Shown one piece after another: positions 9,324 through 18,412 of a DNA stretch of 64,000 nt. A model generated the notes under the pieces. That model had not been told where the DNA came from and did no database searches. It saw only the letters and a program-made list of their open reading frames with translations. How positions within the stretch are numbered: the stretch's first letter is position 1; each line of letters starts with the position of its first letter. This DNA comes from Pollutimonas sp. M17 (GTDB taxonomy: Bacteria > Pseudomonadota > Gammaproteobacteria > Burkholderiales > Burkholderiaceae_B), in contig NZ_CP107548.1 in assembly GCF_025836975.1 (NCBI RefSeq), positions 3,410,001-3,474,000 on the forward strand, in the 5' to 3' direction. Made by a program: the position numbers and the translations under genes.

Positions 9324-10672
9324 TGAAGACACTTGCCTTCCTGGCACTGGCCATGCTGTGGCCGCTGCAGGCGAATGCCGAAATAGTCGTCGTCCAGGCC
9401 AAGGGATATGGCGACACCTACGAACAGGCCGTGGAATCGGCGCTGGGCGACGCTGTCAAGCAGGTCAACGGCGCCAGCGTGGCCACGCGCTCGGCCAGCC
9501 CCAAGGCCTATGTGCAGGTCAAGGACGCCAAGGAAACCCGCACACAGGGCTCGGCGGATACCTCGCTGAAAAAGGAAACCAGGGAAGGCGGCATCTTTCA
9601 CGACACGGTGACCGATAACACCGATACGGCCAAAAGCGCCTTCGACAACACCACGGCCACATCGGGCAAGACCGCGCTGGAGATCGGCGTGGGCAGCAGC
9701 AACGAGGTGCGCAGCCAGGGCAAGGTCAAAAGCTACAAGGTGCTCTCGCAGGAATGCACCGACAAAGGCTGCCAGGCCGAGCTTGAAGTCGCCATAGAGA
9801 AGTTCGAGTACAAGAGCAAGGCGGCGAAGCTGGAGCGCGACAGCATCAGCGTGGTCGCCACCGGTCGGCTGCGCAACAGCAAGACCGCCGCTCAGTTGCG
9901 CCAGGCCGTTACCGACAAGCTGGTAAGAAGCGGACGCTTCACGGTGCTGGACCGTGGCAACGAAGCCGAAATCGAGAAAGAGCTGGCCTTCCTGGACAGC
10001 GACAAGGTGTCCGACGAGCAGCGCGCGCGCCTGGGCCAGGCGCTGGGCGCCGACTACCTGCTGGTGCTGAACCTGACGCAGGCCGGCGTGGCCACCAAGG
10101 TAAAGGAAACGCATGTGGACATGACCGGCGAATACAGCCGTGAAGTCTCGCACTCCACCAGCGCCTCCATGCGCTATTCACTGGTCGAGTCCGCCACCCG
10201 GGCCGTGAAATGGTCCGATTCGATGTCCTTCCGCTCGGGCGGCAGCCAGGTCAACGCCGCCATGGACACGTTCCTGGACAAGGTCGTGGGCGACGTCGGC
10301 GAAATCATCAACCCGCCCAAGGTCGTCGGCGTGCATAACGGCAAAGTCATCATCAATCGCGGCGCCGGCATCGCGGCCGCCGGACAAACCTACGACATCT
10401 ATTCGGTGGGCGAAGAACTGGTCGATCCGGATACCGGCGAAACCCTGGGCGCCACCGAGGAAAACATCGCCACCATCCGCATCGTGGACGTCAAGCCCAA
10501 GCTGGCCTACGGCGAAATAGTCAAGGGCAGCGCCGACGCGGTCGAAAAAGGCGCCATCGCCCGAATGAAAGCGCCCGCAGCGGCGCCGGCCAAGAAAAAA
10601 GCGCCCGCCCGCAAGGCCAAGCCTTCGGAATCCGATCAGAACATCGATGCGGCGGGGGGCGTCATTCTGTAA
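9323..10672 (+). CDS. CsgG/LPP20-like periplasmic envelope protein
   Basis: A 449-residue protein with a signal peptide cleaved near ANAEIV. The N-terminal region resembles LPP20-type domains (AKGYGDTYEQAVESALGDAV). The middle carries a CsgG-like block (TDKLVRSGRFTVLDRGNEAE and LGQALGADYLLVLNLTQ). The C-terminus ends in a low-complexity Ala/Pro/Lys tail (APAAAPAKKKAPARKAKP), suited to contact peptidoglycan or DNA-like polyanions. There is no lipobox cysteine, unlike true CsgG. It is translationally coupled to the LpoB-like gene. The operon as a whole looks like an envelope-assembly module; the specific function is unknown. Confidence 0.7.
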   Translation: MKTLAFLALAMLWPLQANAEIVVVQAKGYGDTYEQAVESALGDAVKQVNGASVATRSASPKAYVQVKDAKETRTQGSADTSLKKETREGGIFHDTVTDNTDTAKSAFDNTTATSGKTALEIGVGSSNEVRSQGKVKSYKVLSQECTDKGCQAELEVAIEKFEYKSKAAKLERDSISVVATGRLRNSKTAAQLRQAVTDKLVRSGRFTVLDRGNEAEIEKELAFLDSDKVSDEQRARLGQALGADYLLVLNLTQAGVATKVKETHVDMTGEYSREVSHSTSASMRYSLVESATRAVKWSDSMSFRSGGSQVNAAMDTFLDKVVGDVGEIINPPKVVGVHNGKVIINRGAGIAAAGQTYDIYSVGEELVDPDTGETLGATEENIATIRIVDVKPKLAYGEIVKGSADAVEKGAIARMKAPAAAPAKKKAPARKAKPSESDQNIDAAGGVIL

Positions 10673-10810
10673 AGCGGCCCGCGGCCAAATGGATTATTCT
10701 TTTACATTGTCCGGCTGGCCGCAACGCCATCGACAGCGGCCGGCACGGTCAATCAACGCCGAAATTCGTCGCCGCGTTGACGCCACGCTTTAACCATACG
10801 CCGCACAATC

Positions 10811-11608
10811 ATGAATCACGCAGATACTTTCACCCTTGCCGGCCGCAGCTATACATCACGTCTGCTGGTCGGCACCGGCAAATACAAGGACTTCGACGAA
10901 ACCCGCCAGGCCATAGACGCCAGCGGAGCCGAGATCGTCACCGTCGCCATACGCCGAACCAATATCGGGCAGAACGCGGGCGAACCCAATCTGCTGGACT
11001 TCCTGCCTCCCTCGAAATTCACCATCCTGCCCAATACCGCCGGATGCTATACCGCCGACGATGCCGTGCGCACCCTGCGCCTGGCGCGCGAACTGCTGGA
11101 CGGCCACGATCTGGTCAAGCTTGAAGTGCTGGGCGATAAAGACAACCTTTTCCCCAACATGCCGGAAACGCTGGTCGCCGCCAGGACGCTGGTCAAGGAA
11201 GGCTTCAAGGTCATGGTCTATTGCACCGACGACCCCATACAGTGCCGCATGCTGGAAGACATAGGCTGCATTGCGGTCATGCCGCTGGCCTCGCTCATCG
11301 GCTCGGGCATGGGCATACTGAACCCCTGGAACCTGCGCCTGATCATCGACCAGGCGCAGGTTCCCGTCCTGGTGGACGCCGGCGTGGGCACGGCGTCCGA
11401 CGCCGCCGTGGCCATGGAGCTGGGCTGCGATGCCATCCTGATGAACACCGCCATCTCGGGCGCCCGCAATCCCGTGCTCATGGCCAGCGCCATGAACAAG
11501 GCGGTGCAGGCCGGGCGCGAAGCCTTCCTGGCGGGGCGTGTGCCCCGCAAGTTCTACAGCGCCGATCCCAGTTCCCCCACGGAAGGCCTGATTCAACCCC
11601 GCTCCTAG
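10811..11608 (+). CDS. thiG: thiazole synthase ThiG
   Basis: Builds the thiazole phosphate of thiamin from 1-deoxyxylulose-5-phosphate, a glycine- or tyrosine-derived imine and ThiS thiocarboxylate. The 265-residue protein shows the TIM-barrel hallmarks [14 protein letters not shown], the Schiff-base lysine in [19 protein letters not shown] and [20 protein letters not shown]. The length is normal. thiD follows after 17 bases. No thiS or thiF-like gene adjoins it, although a MoeB/ThiF-type enzyme lies at 57 kb. I see no TPP riboswitch in the 138 bases upstream. Confidence 0.95.
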   Translation: MNHADTFTLAGRSYTSRLLVGTGKYKDFDETRQAIDASGAEIVTVAIRRTNIGQNAGEPNLLDFLPPSKFTILPNTAGCYTADDAVRTLRLARELLDGHDLVKLEVLGDKDNLFPNMPETLVAARTLVKEGFKVMVYCTDDPIQCRMLEDIGCIAVMPLASLIGSGMGILNPWNLRLIIDQAQVPVLVDAGVGTASDAAVAMELGCDAILMNTAISGARNPVLMASAMNKAVQAGREAFLAGRVPRKFYSADPSSPTEGLIQPRS

Positions 11609-11625
11609 GCAGGCAAGTGCAGCAC

Positions 11626-12456
11626 ATGATCCCCAATACGCTTACCATCGCCGGCGTCGACCCTTCCGGCGGCGCCGGCATACTGGCCGACATCAAGACC
11701 ATGAGCGCCCTGGGCGCCTACGGAACCGCGGTCATCGCCGCCCTTACCGCACAGAATACGCAGGCGGTCACGGGCATATCGCCCGTTCCCCCCGCCTTCG
11801 TCGCCGAGCAGATCGACACCCTGTTTGCCGACGTGCGCATCGACGCCGTCAAGATAGGCATGCTGGGTCAGCGGGCGGTCACGCGCGTGGTGGCCGACCG
11901 CCTGGCGCACTGGAAGCCCGCGCACCTGGTGCTGGATCCGGTCATGGTGGCCAAGAGCGGCGATCACCTTCTGGAGCGCTCCGCCGTGGACGAGCTGCGC
12001 GAAAGCCTGCTGCCCCTGGCCACCCTGCTCACGCCCAATCTGCCCGAAGCCGGCGTGCTGCTGGGATCGTCGCCGGTCGACTCGCTGAAGGAAATGCGCC
12101 GGGTAGCCGAAAAGCTGCGCAGGCTGCTGAACGATTCCGGCGAACGCTGGATCTTCCTGAAGGGCGGCCACCTTCCAGGCAACGACACCATCGACGTCCT
12201 GCACGACGGCGACCGCCTGATCGAGCTTCCCGGACGGCGCATCGAGACCCGCAATACGCACGGCACGGGCTGCACGCTTTCAGCCGCGCTGGCCGCCCTG
12301 CTGCCGCGAGTGAACGACGTTCCGGAAGCCGCCCGCCAGGCCAAGGCCTACCTGGTCCAGGCCATTGCGCGCTCGGGCGAATTGACGGTCGGCAAGGGCC
12401 ACGGTCCGGTGCAGCATTTTCATGGATGGTGGCCCGCGCCAAGCCAGGGCAAATAA
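11626..12456 (+). CDS. thiD: hydroxymethylpyrimidine (phosphate) kinase ThiD
   Basis: Phosphorylates HMP and HMP-phosphate to give the pyrimidine half of thiamin. The 276-residue ribokinase-fold protein begins NTLTIAGVDPSGGAGILADI and has QNTQAVTGI, LVLDPVMVAKSG and the anion-hole/catalytic motif NTHGTGCTLSAALAA, where the GTGC Cys and preceding Gly residues define the family. The ATG at 11626 is used because the frame before it reads through thiG. It forms a thiamin pair with thiG. Confidence 0.95.
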   Translation: MIPNTLTIAGVDPSGGAGILADIKTMSALGAYGTAVIAALTAQNTQAVTGISPVPPAFVAEQIDTLFADVRIDAVKIGMLGQRAVTRVVADRLAHWKPAHLVLDPVMVAKSGDHLLERSAVDELRESLLPLATLLTPNLPEAGVLLGSSPVDSLKEMRRVAEKLRRLLNDSGERWIFLKGGHLPGNDTIDVLHDGDRLIELPGRRIETRNTHGTGCTLSAALAALLPRVNDVPEAARQAKAYLVQAIARSGELTVGKGHGPVQHFHGWWPAPSQGK

Positions 12457-12550
12457 GCTATAGTAGGAAAACTTGGCGCATTCTGCCCGCAGGGCGGCAT
12501 GCTGGCCTATACGCTACCATTCATTACCTTTGTTTTTCTTTGTAGAAGCT

Positions 12551-13231
12551 ATGAACGTTACTGCGCTGTCTGAAATCGAACGAGCCCGGTTCAATATGGT
12601 CGAGCAGCAGATCCGGCCCTGGGAAGTCCTTGACGCACGGGTCCTGCAGGCGCTCTTCGAGGTGCAACGCGAACGCTATGTGCCGGCGCCCATGCAGGGA
12701 ATGGCCTTCTCCGATGTCGAACTGCCGCTGGTGATCAATTCGGTCGATACGCGCGAAAGCATGCTTACGCCCAAGGTGGAAGCCCGCCTTGCGCAGGAAC
12801 TGCAGCTCAAGCCCACCGACTGCGTGCTGGAAATCGGCACCGGCTCGGGCTATCAGGCCGCCCTGCTGGCCAAACTGGCGCAGCAGGTGACCAGCATCGA
12901 AGTCGATAGCCGGCTGGCCGCCTTCGCGCTGCAGAACCTGCAACGCAATCAGGTCGGCAACGTCAAGGTCGAAACCGGCGACGCGCATGCGGGCTGGGGC
13001 ACGACCGAATACGACGCCATCCTGCTGACCGGCTCGGTGCCCGTCGTGCCCGACGCCCTGAAGTACCAATTGCGCATCGGCGGGCGCCTGGTCGTGGTCG
13101 TAGGCCAGAACCCGGTCATGACGGCATGCCGCATTACGCGCAACAGCGCGGCAAGCTTCGACACCGTCGCCCTGTTCGACACGGTCATCAAGCCGCTGCG
13201 CGGCGCGACGGTTCCCCAATTCAAATTCTAG
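12551..13231 (+). CDS. pcm: protein-L-isoaspartate O-methyltransferase family protein
   Basis: A 226-residue SAM-dependent methyltransferase. It starts MNVTALSEIERARFNMVEQQ and carries motif I VLEIGTGSGYQAALLAKL and the post-I acidic residue in VTSIEVD. The PCMT family repairs isoaspartyl residues, but this branch, found beside tolC in Bordetella-like genomes, lacks a well-conserved family active-site segment as far as I can judge, so repair activity is uncertain. The stop codon TAG is immediately followed by the ATG of the TolC-family gene, so the two are co-translated. Confidence 0.8.
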   Translation: MNVTALSEIERARFNMVEQQIRPWEVLDARVLQALFEVQRERYVPAPMQGMAFSDVELPLVINSVDTRESMLTPKVEARLAQELQLKPTDCVLEIGTGSGYQAALLAKLAQQVTSIEVDSRLAAFALQNLQRNQVGNVKVETGDAHAGWGTTEYDAILLTGSVPVVPDALKYQLRIGGRLVVVVGQNPVMTACRITRNSAASFDTVALFDTVIKPLRGATVPQFKF

Positions 13232-14572
13232 ATGCCTAAAGCCCGCCGGCGCGCAAAACAACTTGGATTCGCGCTGCTTCTGGCAATCGGCGCGGCGCCG
13301 GTCTACGCCCAGGATCTGCTTCAAATCTGGCAGATGGCGCTGCAGCGCGACCCCATCTATGCGGCCAGCCGTGCCGGCCGCGACGCCGACCAGGAAATCA
13401 TCCCCCAGGCCAGGGCCCAACTGCTGCCCTACATCACGGCCAACGCCGTCGCCGAAGTGGACGACGCCCGGCGCCTGCAAGGCCTGAACGAAAGCTCCAG
13501 GCAGCGCCGCGGACTGTGGGCGCTGACGCTGGTGCAGCCTTTGTTCGACGTTGGCGCCTGGGGCGGCCTGAAGCGCGCCGAATTCATCGCCAAGTCGGCC
13601 GATGTCATCCAGGCCCGGGCCTATCAGGAATTGATGCTACGCGTTTCGCAGGCGTATTTCGATGTCCTGGCGGCGCAGGACACCTTGCGCGCCCTGCGGG
13701 CCCAGAAATCGGCGGTCGAAACACAATTGCGCGCCGCCAAGCAAGGCTTTGATCTGGGCAGCACCACCATCACCGACACCTATGAAGCGCAGGCGCGGCT
13801 GGATCTGCTGAACGCCAGCGAACTGCAGGCGGTCAACGTGCTGCAGGTCAGCCAGGATCAGTTGGCCAAGATCATCAACGAGCGGCCGCAAGAGCTTGCG
13901 GAGCTGGCTCCCGGCACCGTGCTGCCGGCGCCGCAGCCGAACCGCCTGGAAGACTGGACTTTTCAGTCATCCAGTTCCAGCCTGGCTGTCGCCCAGGCCG
14001 AACTGGCCACCAAGATTGTCGAAAAGCAGATCGACATTGCGAAAAGCCAGCACTACCCCACCCTGCACCTGCAGGCCCAGACCGGCAGCGCCTCGGACCG
14101 CGGCCTGTACTATCCCAACGGCGGGCCGCGTTCGCTGGACAGCACGATAGGCGTGCAGCTTTCCATCCCCATTTTCACCGGTGGGGAAATCTCCTCTGTC
14201 GTCCGCGAACATACATCGCGGCTGCAACAGGCGCGCTACGAGCTTGAAAACGCCAAGAGACAGGCGGTGCAATCGACGCAGCAGTATTTTTCGGGCGTGA
14301 CCTCGGGCCTGGCCCAGATCAAGGCACTGCAAGCAGCCGAGAAATCCAGCCAGGCATCTCTGCAGGCCAATCAGACAGGCTACGAAGTGGGCGTGCGCAT
14401 CAACATCGACGTGCTCAATGCCCAGCAGCAGCTGTACGAAACGCAGCGCAGCCTGTCACGCGCGCGCTACGACACGCTGATGAACAGCCTCAGGCTGAAG
14501 GCCAGCAGCGGCATCCTGAACGATCAGGACATCGTCGCCATCAATCAATTGCTGAACGGCAGCGCGCGCTGA
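13232..14572 (+). CDS. tolC: TolC-family outer-membrane efflux/secretion channel
   Basis: A 446-residue outer-membrane factor with a signal peptide (cleavage near VYAQD). It contains two TolC repeats: DLLQIWQMALQRDPIYAASR at the start of the first, long alpha-helical coiled segments, and the second beginning around LEDWTFQSSSSSLAVAQAEL. VQLSIPIFTGGEISSVVREH and the late VGVRINIDVLNAQQQLYETQ are typical of the family. The channel serves drug efflux or type I secretion with inner-membrane partners that are not encoded nearby. Its start directly abuts the pcm-like stop. Confidence 0.9.
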   Translation: MPKARRRAKQLGFALLLAIGAAPVYAQDLLQIWQMALQRDPIYAASRAGRDADQEIIPQARAQLLPYITANAVAEVDDARRLQGLNESSRQRRGLWALTLVQPLFDVGAWGGLKRAEFIAKSADVIQARAYQELMLRVSQAYFDVLAAQDTLRALRAQKSAVETQLRAAKQGFDLGSTTITDTYEAQARLDLLNASELQAVNVLQVSQDQLAKIINERPQELAELAPGTVLPAPQPNRLEDWTFQSSSSSLAVAQAELATKIVEKQIDIAKSQHYPTLHLQAQTGSASDRGLYYPNGGPRSLDSTIGVQLSIPIFTGGEISSVVREHTSRLQQARYELENAKRQAVQSTQQYFSGVTSGLAQIKALQAAEKSSQASLQANQTGYEVGVRINIDVLNAQQQLYETQRSLSRARYDTLMNSLRLKASSGILNDQDIVAINQLLNGSAR

Positions 14573-14599
14573 ATTTTCGCGCCTGCCGCAAACAGCGGA

Positions 14600-15124
14600 T
14601 CAACGCCGGATCTTGCCGATCAGGGACGTCGTGGATCGCTGGAACTCAAAAGGTATCGCCACCGCCCTGCCGCCCCAGCTTTTTACGCTGGCGGTCTCGG
14701 GCAGGGTTTCCATGTCGTAGTCGCCGCCCTTGACGATGACGTCGGGGCGCAGTTGCTCGATGAGCGCCTGCGGGGTGTCTTCTTCGAAGCTGGTCACCAT
14801 GCCGACGCAGGACAGGGCCGCGATCAATGCGGCGCGGTCCGCCAGGCAATTCAAGGGACGATCCTCACCCTTGCCCAGGCGGCGGACGGATTCGTCGGTG
14901 TTCAGCGCCACGATCAGGCTGGCGCCCAGTTGGGCGGCCCGGTCCAGGTAGGTGACGTGGCCCCGATGCAGGATGTCGAACACGCCGTTGGTGAAGATGA
15001 GCGGACGCGGCAACACGCCCGCCCGGATCGCCGCCACGCAATCGTCCCGCGTCAGCACCTTGGATTCGAAGCGTGCGGGCTTGCTTGCCGGCTTGTCGGT
15101 GTCCATCTTGGAAATGGGCTCCAT
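14600..15124 (-). CDS. rfaE2: D-glycero-beta-D-manno-heptose 1-phosphate adenylyltransferase (RfaE2)
   Basis: Activates heptose-1-phosphate to ADP-heptose for lipopolysaccharide inner core. The 174-residue protein has the nucleotidyltransferase signature FTNGVFDILHRGHVTYLDRA with the HxGH motif, then ALNTDESVRRLGKG and DVIVKGGDY. In enterics this is the C-terminal half of HldE; here it is a separate polypeptide, as in Bordetella. The ATG at 15124 overlaps the stop of the upstream diiron gene (TAATG); an ATG at 15106 is an alternative and would remove the poorly conserved leader. Confidence 0.93.
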   Translation of the reverse strand: MEPISKMDTDKPASKPARFESKVLTRDDCVAAIRAGVLPRPLIFTNGVFDILHRGHVTYLDRAAQLGASLIVALNTDESVRRLGKGEDRPLNCLADRAALIAALSCVGMVTSFEEDTPQALIEQLRPDVIVKGGDYDMETLPETASVKSWGGRAVAIPFEFQRSTTSLIGKIRR

Positions 15125-15975
15125 TATGCCGGCGACAGCCCTTTCAGCAGGTCTTTGCGGTAGCGGTTCAGGTCTTGCACGGTATTGAAGGTGCTGTCCA
15201 TGAGCAGCGACATATTGTGCAGGATGCGCGAGCTGACCTTGCCTTCCCAGTCCTTGTCGAAGCAGATCTGGTTGTCGAGCCAGTTTTCCAGCCAGCCCGG
15301 CGAGGGCAGCTTGGACTGCACCGTATCCTGAGGGTACATGTCTTTGTTCACGTGCAGGTTGGTGGGGTGCAGGGCCTGCGGCGTGCGATGCGCCGACGCC
15401 ATGAGCACGCCTATCTTCGAGAATGCGATGCGCGCGCTATGGCCGAATTCACGGCCCTGATGCACCAGGGCGCGCTTCATGTAGCGCAGGTAGGCGCCGG
15501 CATGGCGGGCCTCGTCCTGCGCGATGATTTTATAGATGGCCTTGATGACGGGCTCGGTATGCCAGTCGGAAGCGCGCCTGTACCAGTGATTGAGCCGGAC
15601 TTCGCCGCAAAAATGCAGCATCAGTGTTTCCAGCGCCGGCGCCGGGTCGAACTCGAAGCGCACTTTGTGCAGTTCTTCTTCGGTGGGCACCAGTTCGGGG
15701 CGGAAGCGGCGCAGGTATTCGATAAGCGCCAGCGAGTGCTTCTGTTCCTCGAAGAACCACACCGACATGAACGCGCTGAAATCGCTGTCGTCGCGGTTGT
15801 CGCGCAAGAACATTTCCGTGGCCGGCAGGGCGGCCCATTCGGTAATGGCGTTCATCTTGATCGTATAGGCCTGATCGTCGCTCAGCTTGCTGGGGTCGAA
15901 GTCGTCCCAGGGAATATCGGTGGCCATATTCCAGCGCACCGCTTCCATGGATTTGAACAATTCAGGGTAAAGCAT
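15124..15975 (-). CDS. ferritin-like diiron-carboxylate protein
   Basis: A 283-residue soluble helical protein. It contains FFEEQKHS and IAQDEARHAG, the two EExxH/DExxH metal-ligand motifs of the ferritin-like diiron superfamily, about 75 residues apart, plus LHFCGEVRLNHWYRR. The organisation resembles acyl-ACP desaturases and related oxygen-activating diiron enzymes, but the substrate cannot be told. The last codon overlaps the rfaE2 start, so the two are translationally coupled even though no functional link is obvious. The upstream 150 bases contain AT-rich sequence suited to a promoter. Confidence 0.65.
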   Translation of the reverse strand: MLYPELFKSMEAVRWNMATDIPWDDFDPSKLSDDQAYTIKMNAITEWAALPATEMFLRDNRDDSDFSAFMSVWFFEEQKHSLALIEYLRRFRPELVPTEEELHKVRFEFDPAPALETLMLHFCGEVRLNHWYRRASDWHTEPVIKAIYKIIAQDEARHAGAYLRYMKRALVHQGREFGHSARIAFSKIGVLMASAHRTPQALHPTNLHVNKDMYPQDTVQSKLPSPGWLENWLDNQICFDKDWEGKVSSRILHNMSLLMDSTFNTVQDLNRYRKDLLKGLSPA

Positions 15976-16127
15976 GGGGATCTCTCTTAATGTATATCCG
16001 GTACACCGGGCGGGGCTTGGGCTTGCTATCGGCCTTGCACTATAAAGGGGCCATTTAACAAAAACATGTCAGGCCGGAAATTTGGGCGCTTATCGTGCGC
16101 CAGACGGGTTTGGAGATTGGACATGGC

Positions 16128-17684
16128 CTATTGGCGTGTCAGCGCCCACACCGCCACGCCCAGGCCCACCGCAATGACGGCCAGCAGAGCGATCAGCAGC
16201 CTGTTTGTCTGCTCTTGCGCGCGCCGCATGCGTTCCAGCTCCAAGTTTAACCCAGGGCCGGTGTCCTGCCGGCTGAGGTTGGCATAGACCAGCCGCGGGA
16301 TCTGGGGCAGTATCTGCGACCATTGGCTGGCTTCCTTGTCCAGCTGCTTGCGCAGGCCCGCCAGCCCGACGCGCTCGTGCATCCATTTCTCCAGATAGGG
16401 CTTGGCCGTTTTCCATAAGTCCAGGCCTGGATCCAGCTCGCGCCCCATGCCTTCGACATTCAGCAGTGTCTTCTGAAGCAGGACCAGCTGAGGCTGGATT
16501 TCCACATTGAAGCGGCGCGAGGTCTGGAACAGGCGCAACAGCACCTGGCCCAGCGATATCTCGGACAGGGGCCGGTCGAAATAGGGTTCGCACACGGCGC
16601 GCACCGCGCCTTCGAGCTCTTCTTCGCGCGTGGTGGCAGGCACCCATCCCGATTCGATATGCAGCTGCGCCACGCGATGGTAGTCGCGCCGGAAGAAGGC
16701 CAGGAAATTCTGGGCCAGATAATTCTTGTCGAATTCGGACAAGGAGCCCACGATGCCGAAATCCAGCGCAATGTAGCGCCCCAGCGTTTCCGGCTGGTCG
16801 GACACGTAGATATTGCCCGGATGCATGTCGGCATGGAAAAAACCGTCGGTGAAGACCTGGGTGAAGAAGATCTCGACCCCCATGCGGCCCAGTTCCCGGG
16901 TATCGATGCCGGCTGCCTTCAGGCGTTCGATCTGGCTGACCGGGATGCCGCGCATGCGCTCCATGGTGAACACCGTGGTCGCGCAATATTCCCATACGAC
17001 TTCCGGCACCATCAGCAGGTGCTCGCGGCCGCGCTCGGCGGAGAAATTGCGGCGGAGCTGGCTGCAGTTGGATGCCTCGCGGATCAGATCGAGCTCGTCG
17101 TGCAGGTAATTGTCGAATTCGGCCACCACCTGGCGCGGCTTCAGGCGGCGCCCGTCGGCCGCCAGGCGTTCGACCAGCCTTGCCAGCACGCCAAGCAGGG
17201 TCAGGTCTTTCTCGATGATCTCGCGCATGCCCGGGCGCAGCACCTTGACGGCCACCTCGCGCCCGTCGTGCAGCACGGCAAAATGCACCTGGGCAATCGA
17301 TGCGGAGGCGACCGGATCGGTCTCGAAATGCTTGAAGAGCGTATGCGGCGAAGCGCCCAGTGCGGCTTCGATGCTTGCCGCCGCCTGATCGGACGGAAAC
17401 GGAGGAACCCGGTCCTGCAGCAGGGCCAGCTCCAGCGCCACATCCAGAGGAATCAGGTCGCGGCGCGTGGAAAGCACCTGGCCGAACTTGACGAAAATGG
17501 GCCCCAGCGATTCCAGCGCCAGCCGCAGCCGCAAACCGCGCGGCGCCTTGGGCGGGCGCCCGAAACGGACGACGCGCAAAAGGCCATGGGCGACGGGGTG
17601 CTTGATGCTCGACAGCACCAGCTCGTCCAGCCGGTAACGCAGGGCGATGAAAATGATATGCAGCAGGCGAAGAAGCGTGAGCAT
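16128..17684 (-). CDS. ubiB: ubiquinone biosynthesis kinase-like protein UbiB
   Basis: A 518-residue member of the atypical UbiB/ABC1 kinase-like family needed for ubiquinone synthesis. It has [20 protein letters not shown] (the family KxGQ motif), an A-rich nucleotide loop region [18 protein letters not shown] with the ATP-contacting Lys, [11 protein letters not shown] (catalytic-loop equivalent) and [10 protein letters not shown] (DFG equivalent). A C-terminal transmembrane helix ([20 protein letters not shown]) anchors it to the inner membrane. The start at 17684 lies four bases after the ubiJ stop. Confidence 0.95.
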   Translation of the reverse strand: MLTLLRLLHIIFIALRYRLDELVLSSIKHPVAHGLLRVVRFGRPPKAPRGLRLRLALESLGPIFVKFGQVLSTRRDLIPLDVALELALLQDRVPPFPSDQAAASIEAALGASPHTLFKHFETDPVASASIAQVHFAVLHDGREVAVKVLRPGMREIIEKDLTLLGVLARLVERLAADGRRLKPRQVVAEFDNYLHDELDLIREASNCSQLRRNFSAERGREHLLMVPEVVWEYCATTVFTMERMRGIPVSQIERLKAAGIDTRELGRMGVEIFFTQVFTDGFFHADMHPGNIYVSDQPETLGRYIALDFGIVGSLSEFDKNYLAQNFLAFFRRDYHRVAQLHIESGWVPATTREEELEGAVRAVCEPYFDRPLSEISLGQVLLRLFQTSRRFNVEIQPQLVLLQKTLLNVEGMGRELDPGLDLWKTAKPYLEKWMHERVGLAGLRKQLDKEASQWSQILPQIPRLVYANLSRQDTGPGLNLELERMRRAQEQTNRLLIALLAVIAVGLGVAVWALTRQ

Positions 17685-17688
17685 GGAA

Positions 17689-18318
17689 TCAGCCTTTACC
17701 CAGGGAGCCGCGCGTTCCGAGCGCCGCCACGCGGGCCTCCAGGCCGTCGAGCCGTTCGCGCATGGCACGCAGGCCGACCGCCCAGTCGTCGAAAGCGGGG
17801 CGGGTGGCCATCAGGCCGCTTTCTTCGGACAGGAACTCGCCCACATTGCCGGCCAGCCGGCCCGCCGTCTGCTGAAGGCCCTGCGCCGCGGCTTTGCCAG
17901 CCCGCAACAGGCGCAAGGCGGCCATGTCCCCGACCAGCCTGGACAAGTCGTCCTCGACATCCCAGCGCAGGTCGCGCGCCAGGTCGGACACCACCCGGGC
18001 CAGGCCGGCATCGCCTTCGATGTGCATGATTTCAGCCAGCGCGTCGGGACTGCGCGAACGCAGCAGCGAGGGCAAGCCGGACAGCTTGTCTGCGGGAATG
18101 GTCAGGGTTACATCGGGAATCACGGCCGGATCGCAGGCCTGGACGAAGCCGCTGGCCTGCAAGGCAAAGCCTGTCTTGAAGCCGCCGATCGCGAACCTGA
18201 CGGTTTTCCCCGCGTGCCGGCTCAGACGGTCGCGCGCCCAGTCTTCCCGCTGCAGCAGCTTGTTCAGGACACGGGCATGTATCGCGGAAGGGGCAAAAAA
18301 GGGGGGCAATGAAAACAT
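17689..18318 (-). CDS. ubiJ: ubiquinone biosynthesis accessory factor UbiJ (SCP2 domain)
   Basis: A 209-residue protein with an N-terminal SCP2-like lipid-binding domain ([32 protein letters not shown]) and a C-terminal helical tail ending in a probable coiled coil ([17 protein letters not shown]). UbiJ binds ubiquinone intermediates and organises the soluble Ubi complex. It lies between ubiE (upstream, with a Tim44-like gene inserted) and ubiB, matching the enteric ubiE-ubiJ-ubiB order. Confidence 0.88.
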   Translation of the reverse strand: MFSLPPFFAPSAIHARVLNKLLQREDWARDRLSRHAGKTVRFAIGGFKTGFALQASGFVQACDPAVIPDVTLTIPADKLSGLPSLLRSRSPDALAEIMHIEGDAGLARVVSDLARDLRWDVEDDLSRLVGDMAALRLLRAGKAAAQGLQQTAGRLAGNVGEFLSEESGLMATRPAFDDWAVGLRAMRERLDGLEARVAALGTRGSLGKG

Positions 18319-18412
18319 GGTCGGGCGTGCGCGGCTAAGCCGTATATTTAGAGCCTGTATAGCAAGAGCTCAAGTTTAACGGTTTTACGCGCGCACAACC
18401 CCCGCCAGCCGA

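Noticed and set aside
10673-10810. TPP riboswitch before thiG
   Set aside because: The conserved CUGAGA and related THI-box segments are not seen.
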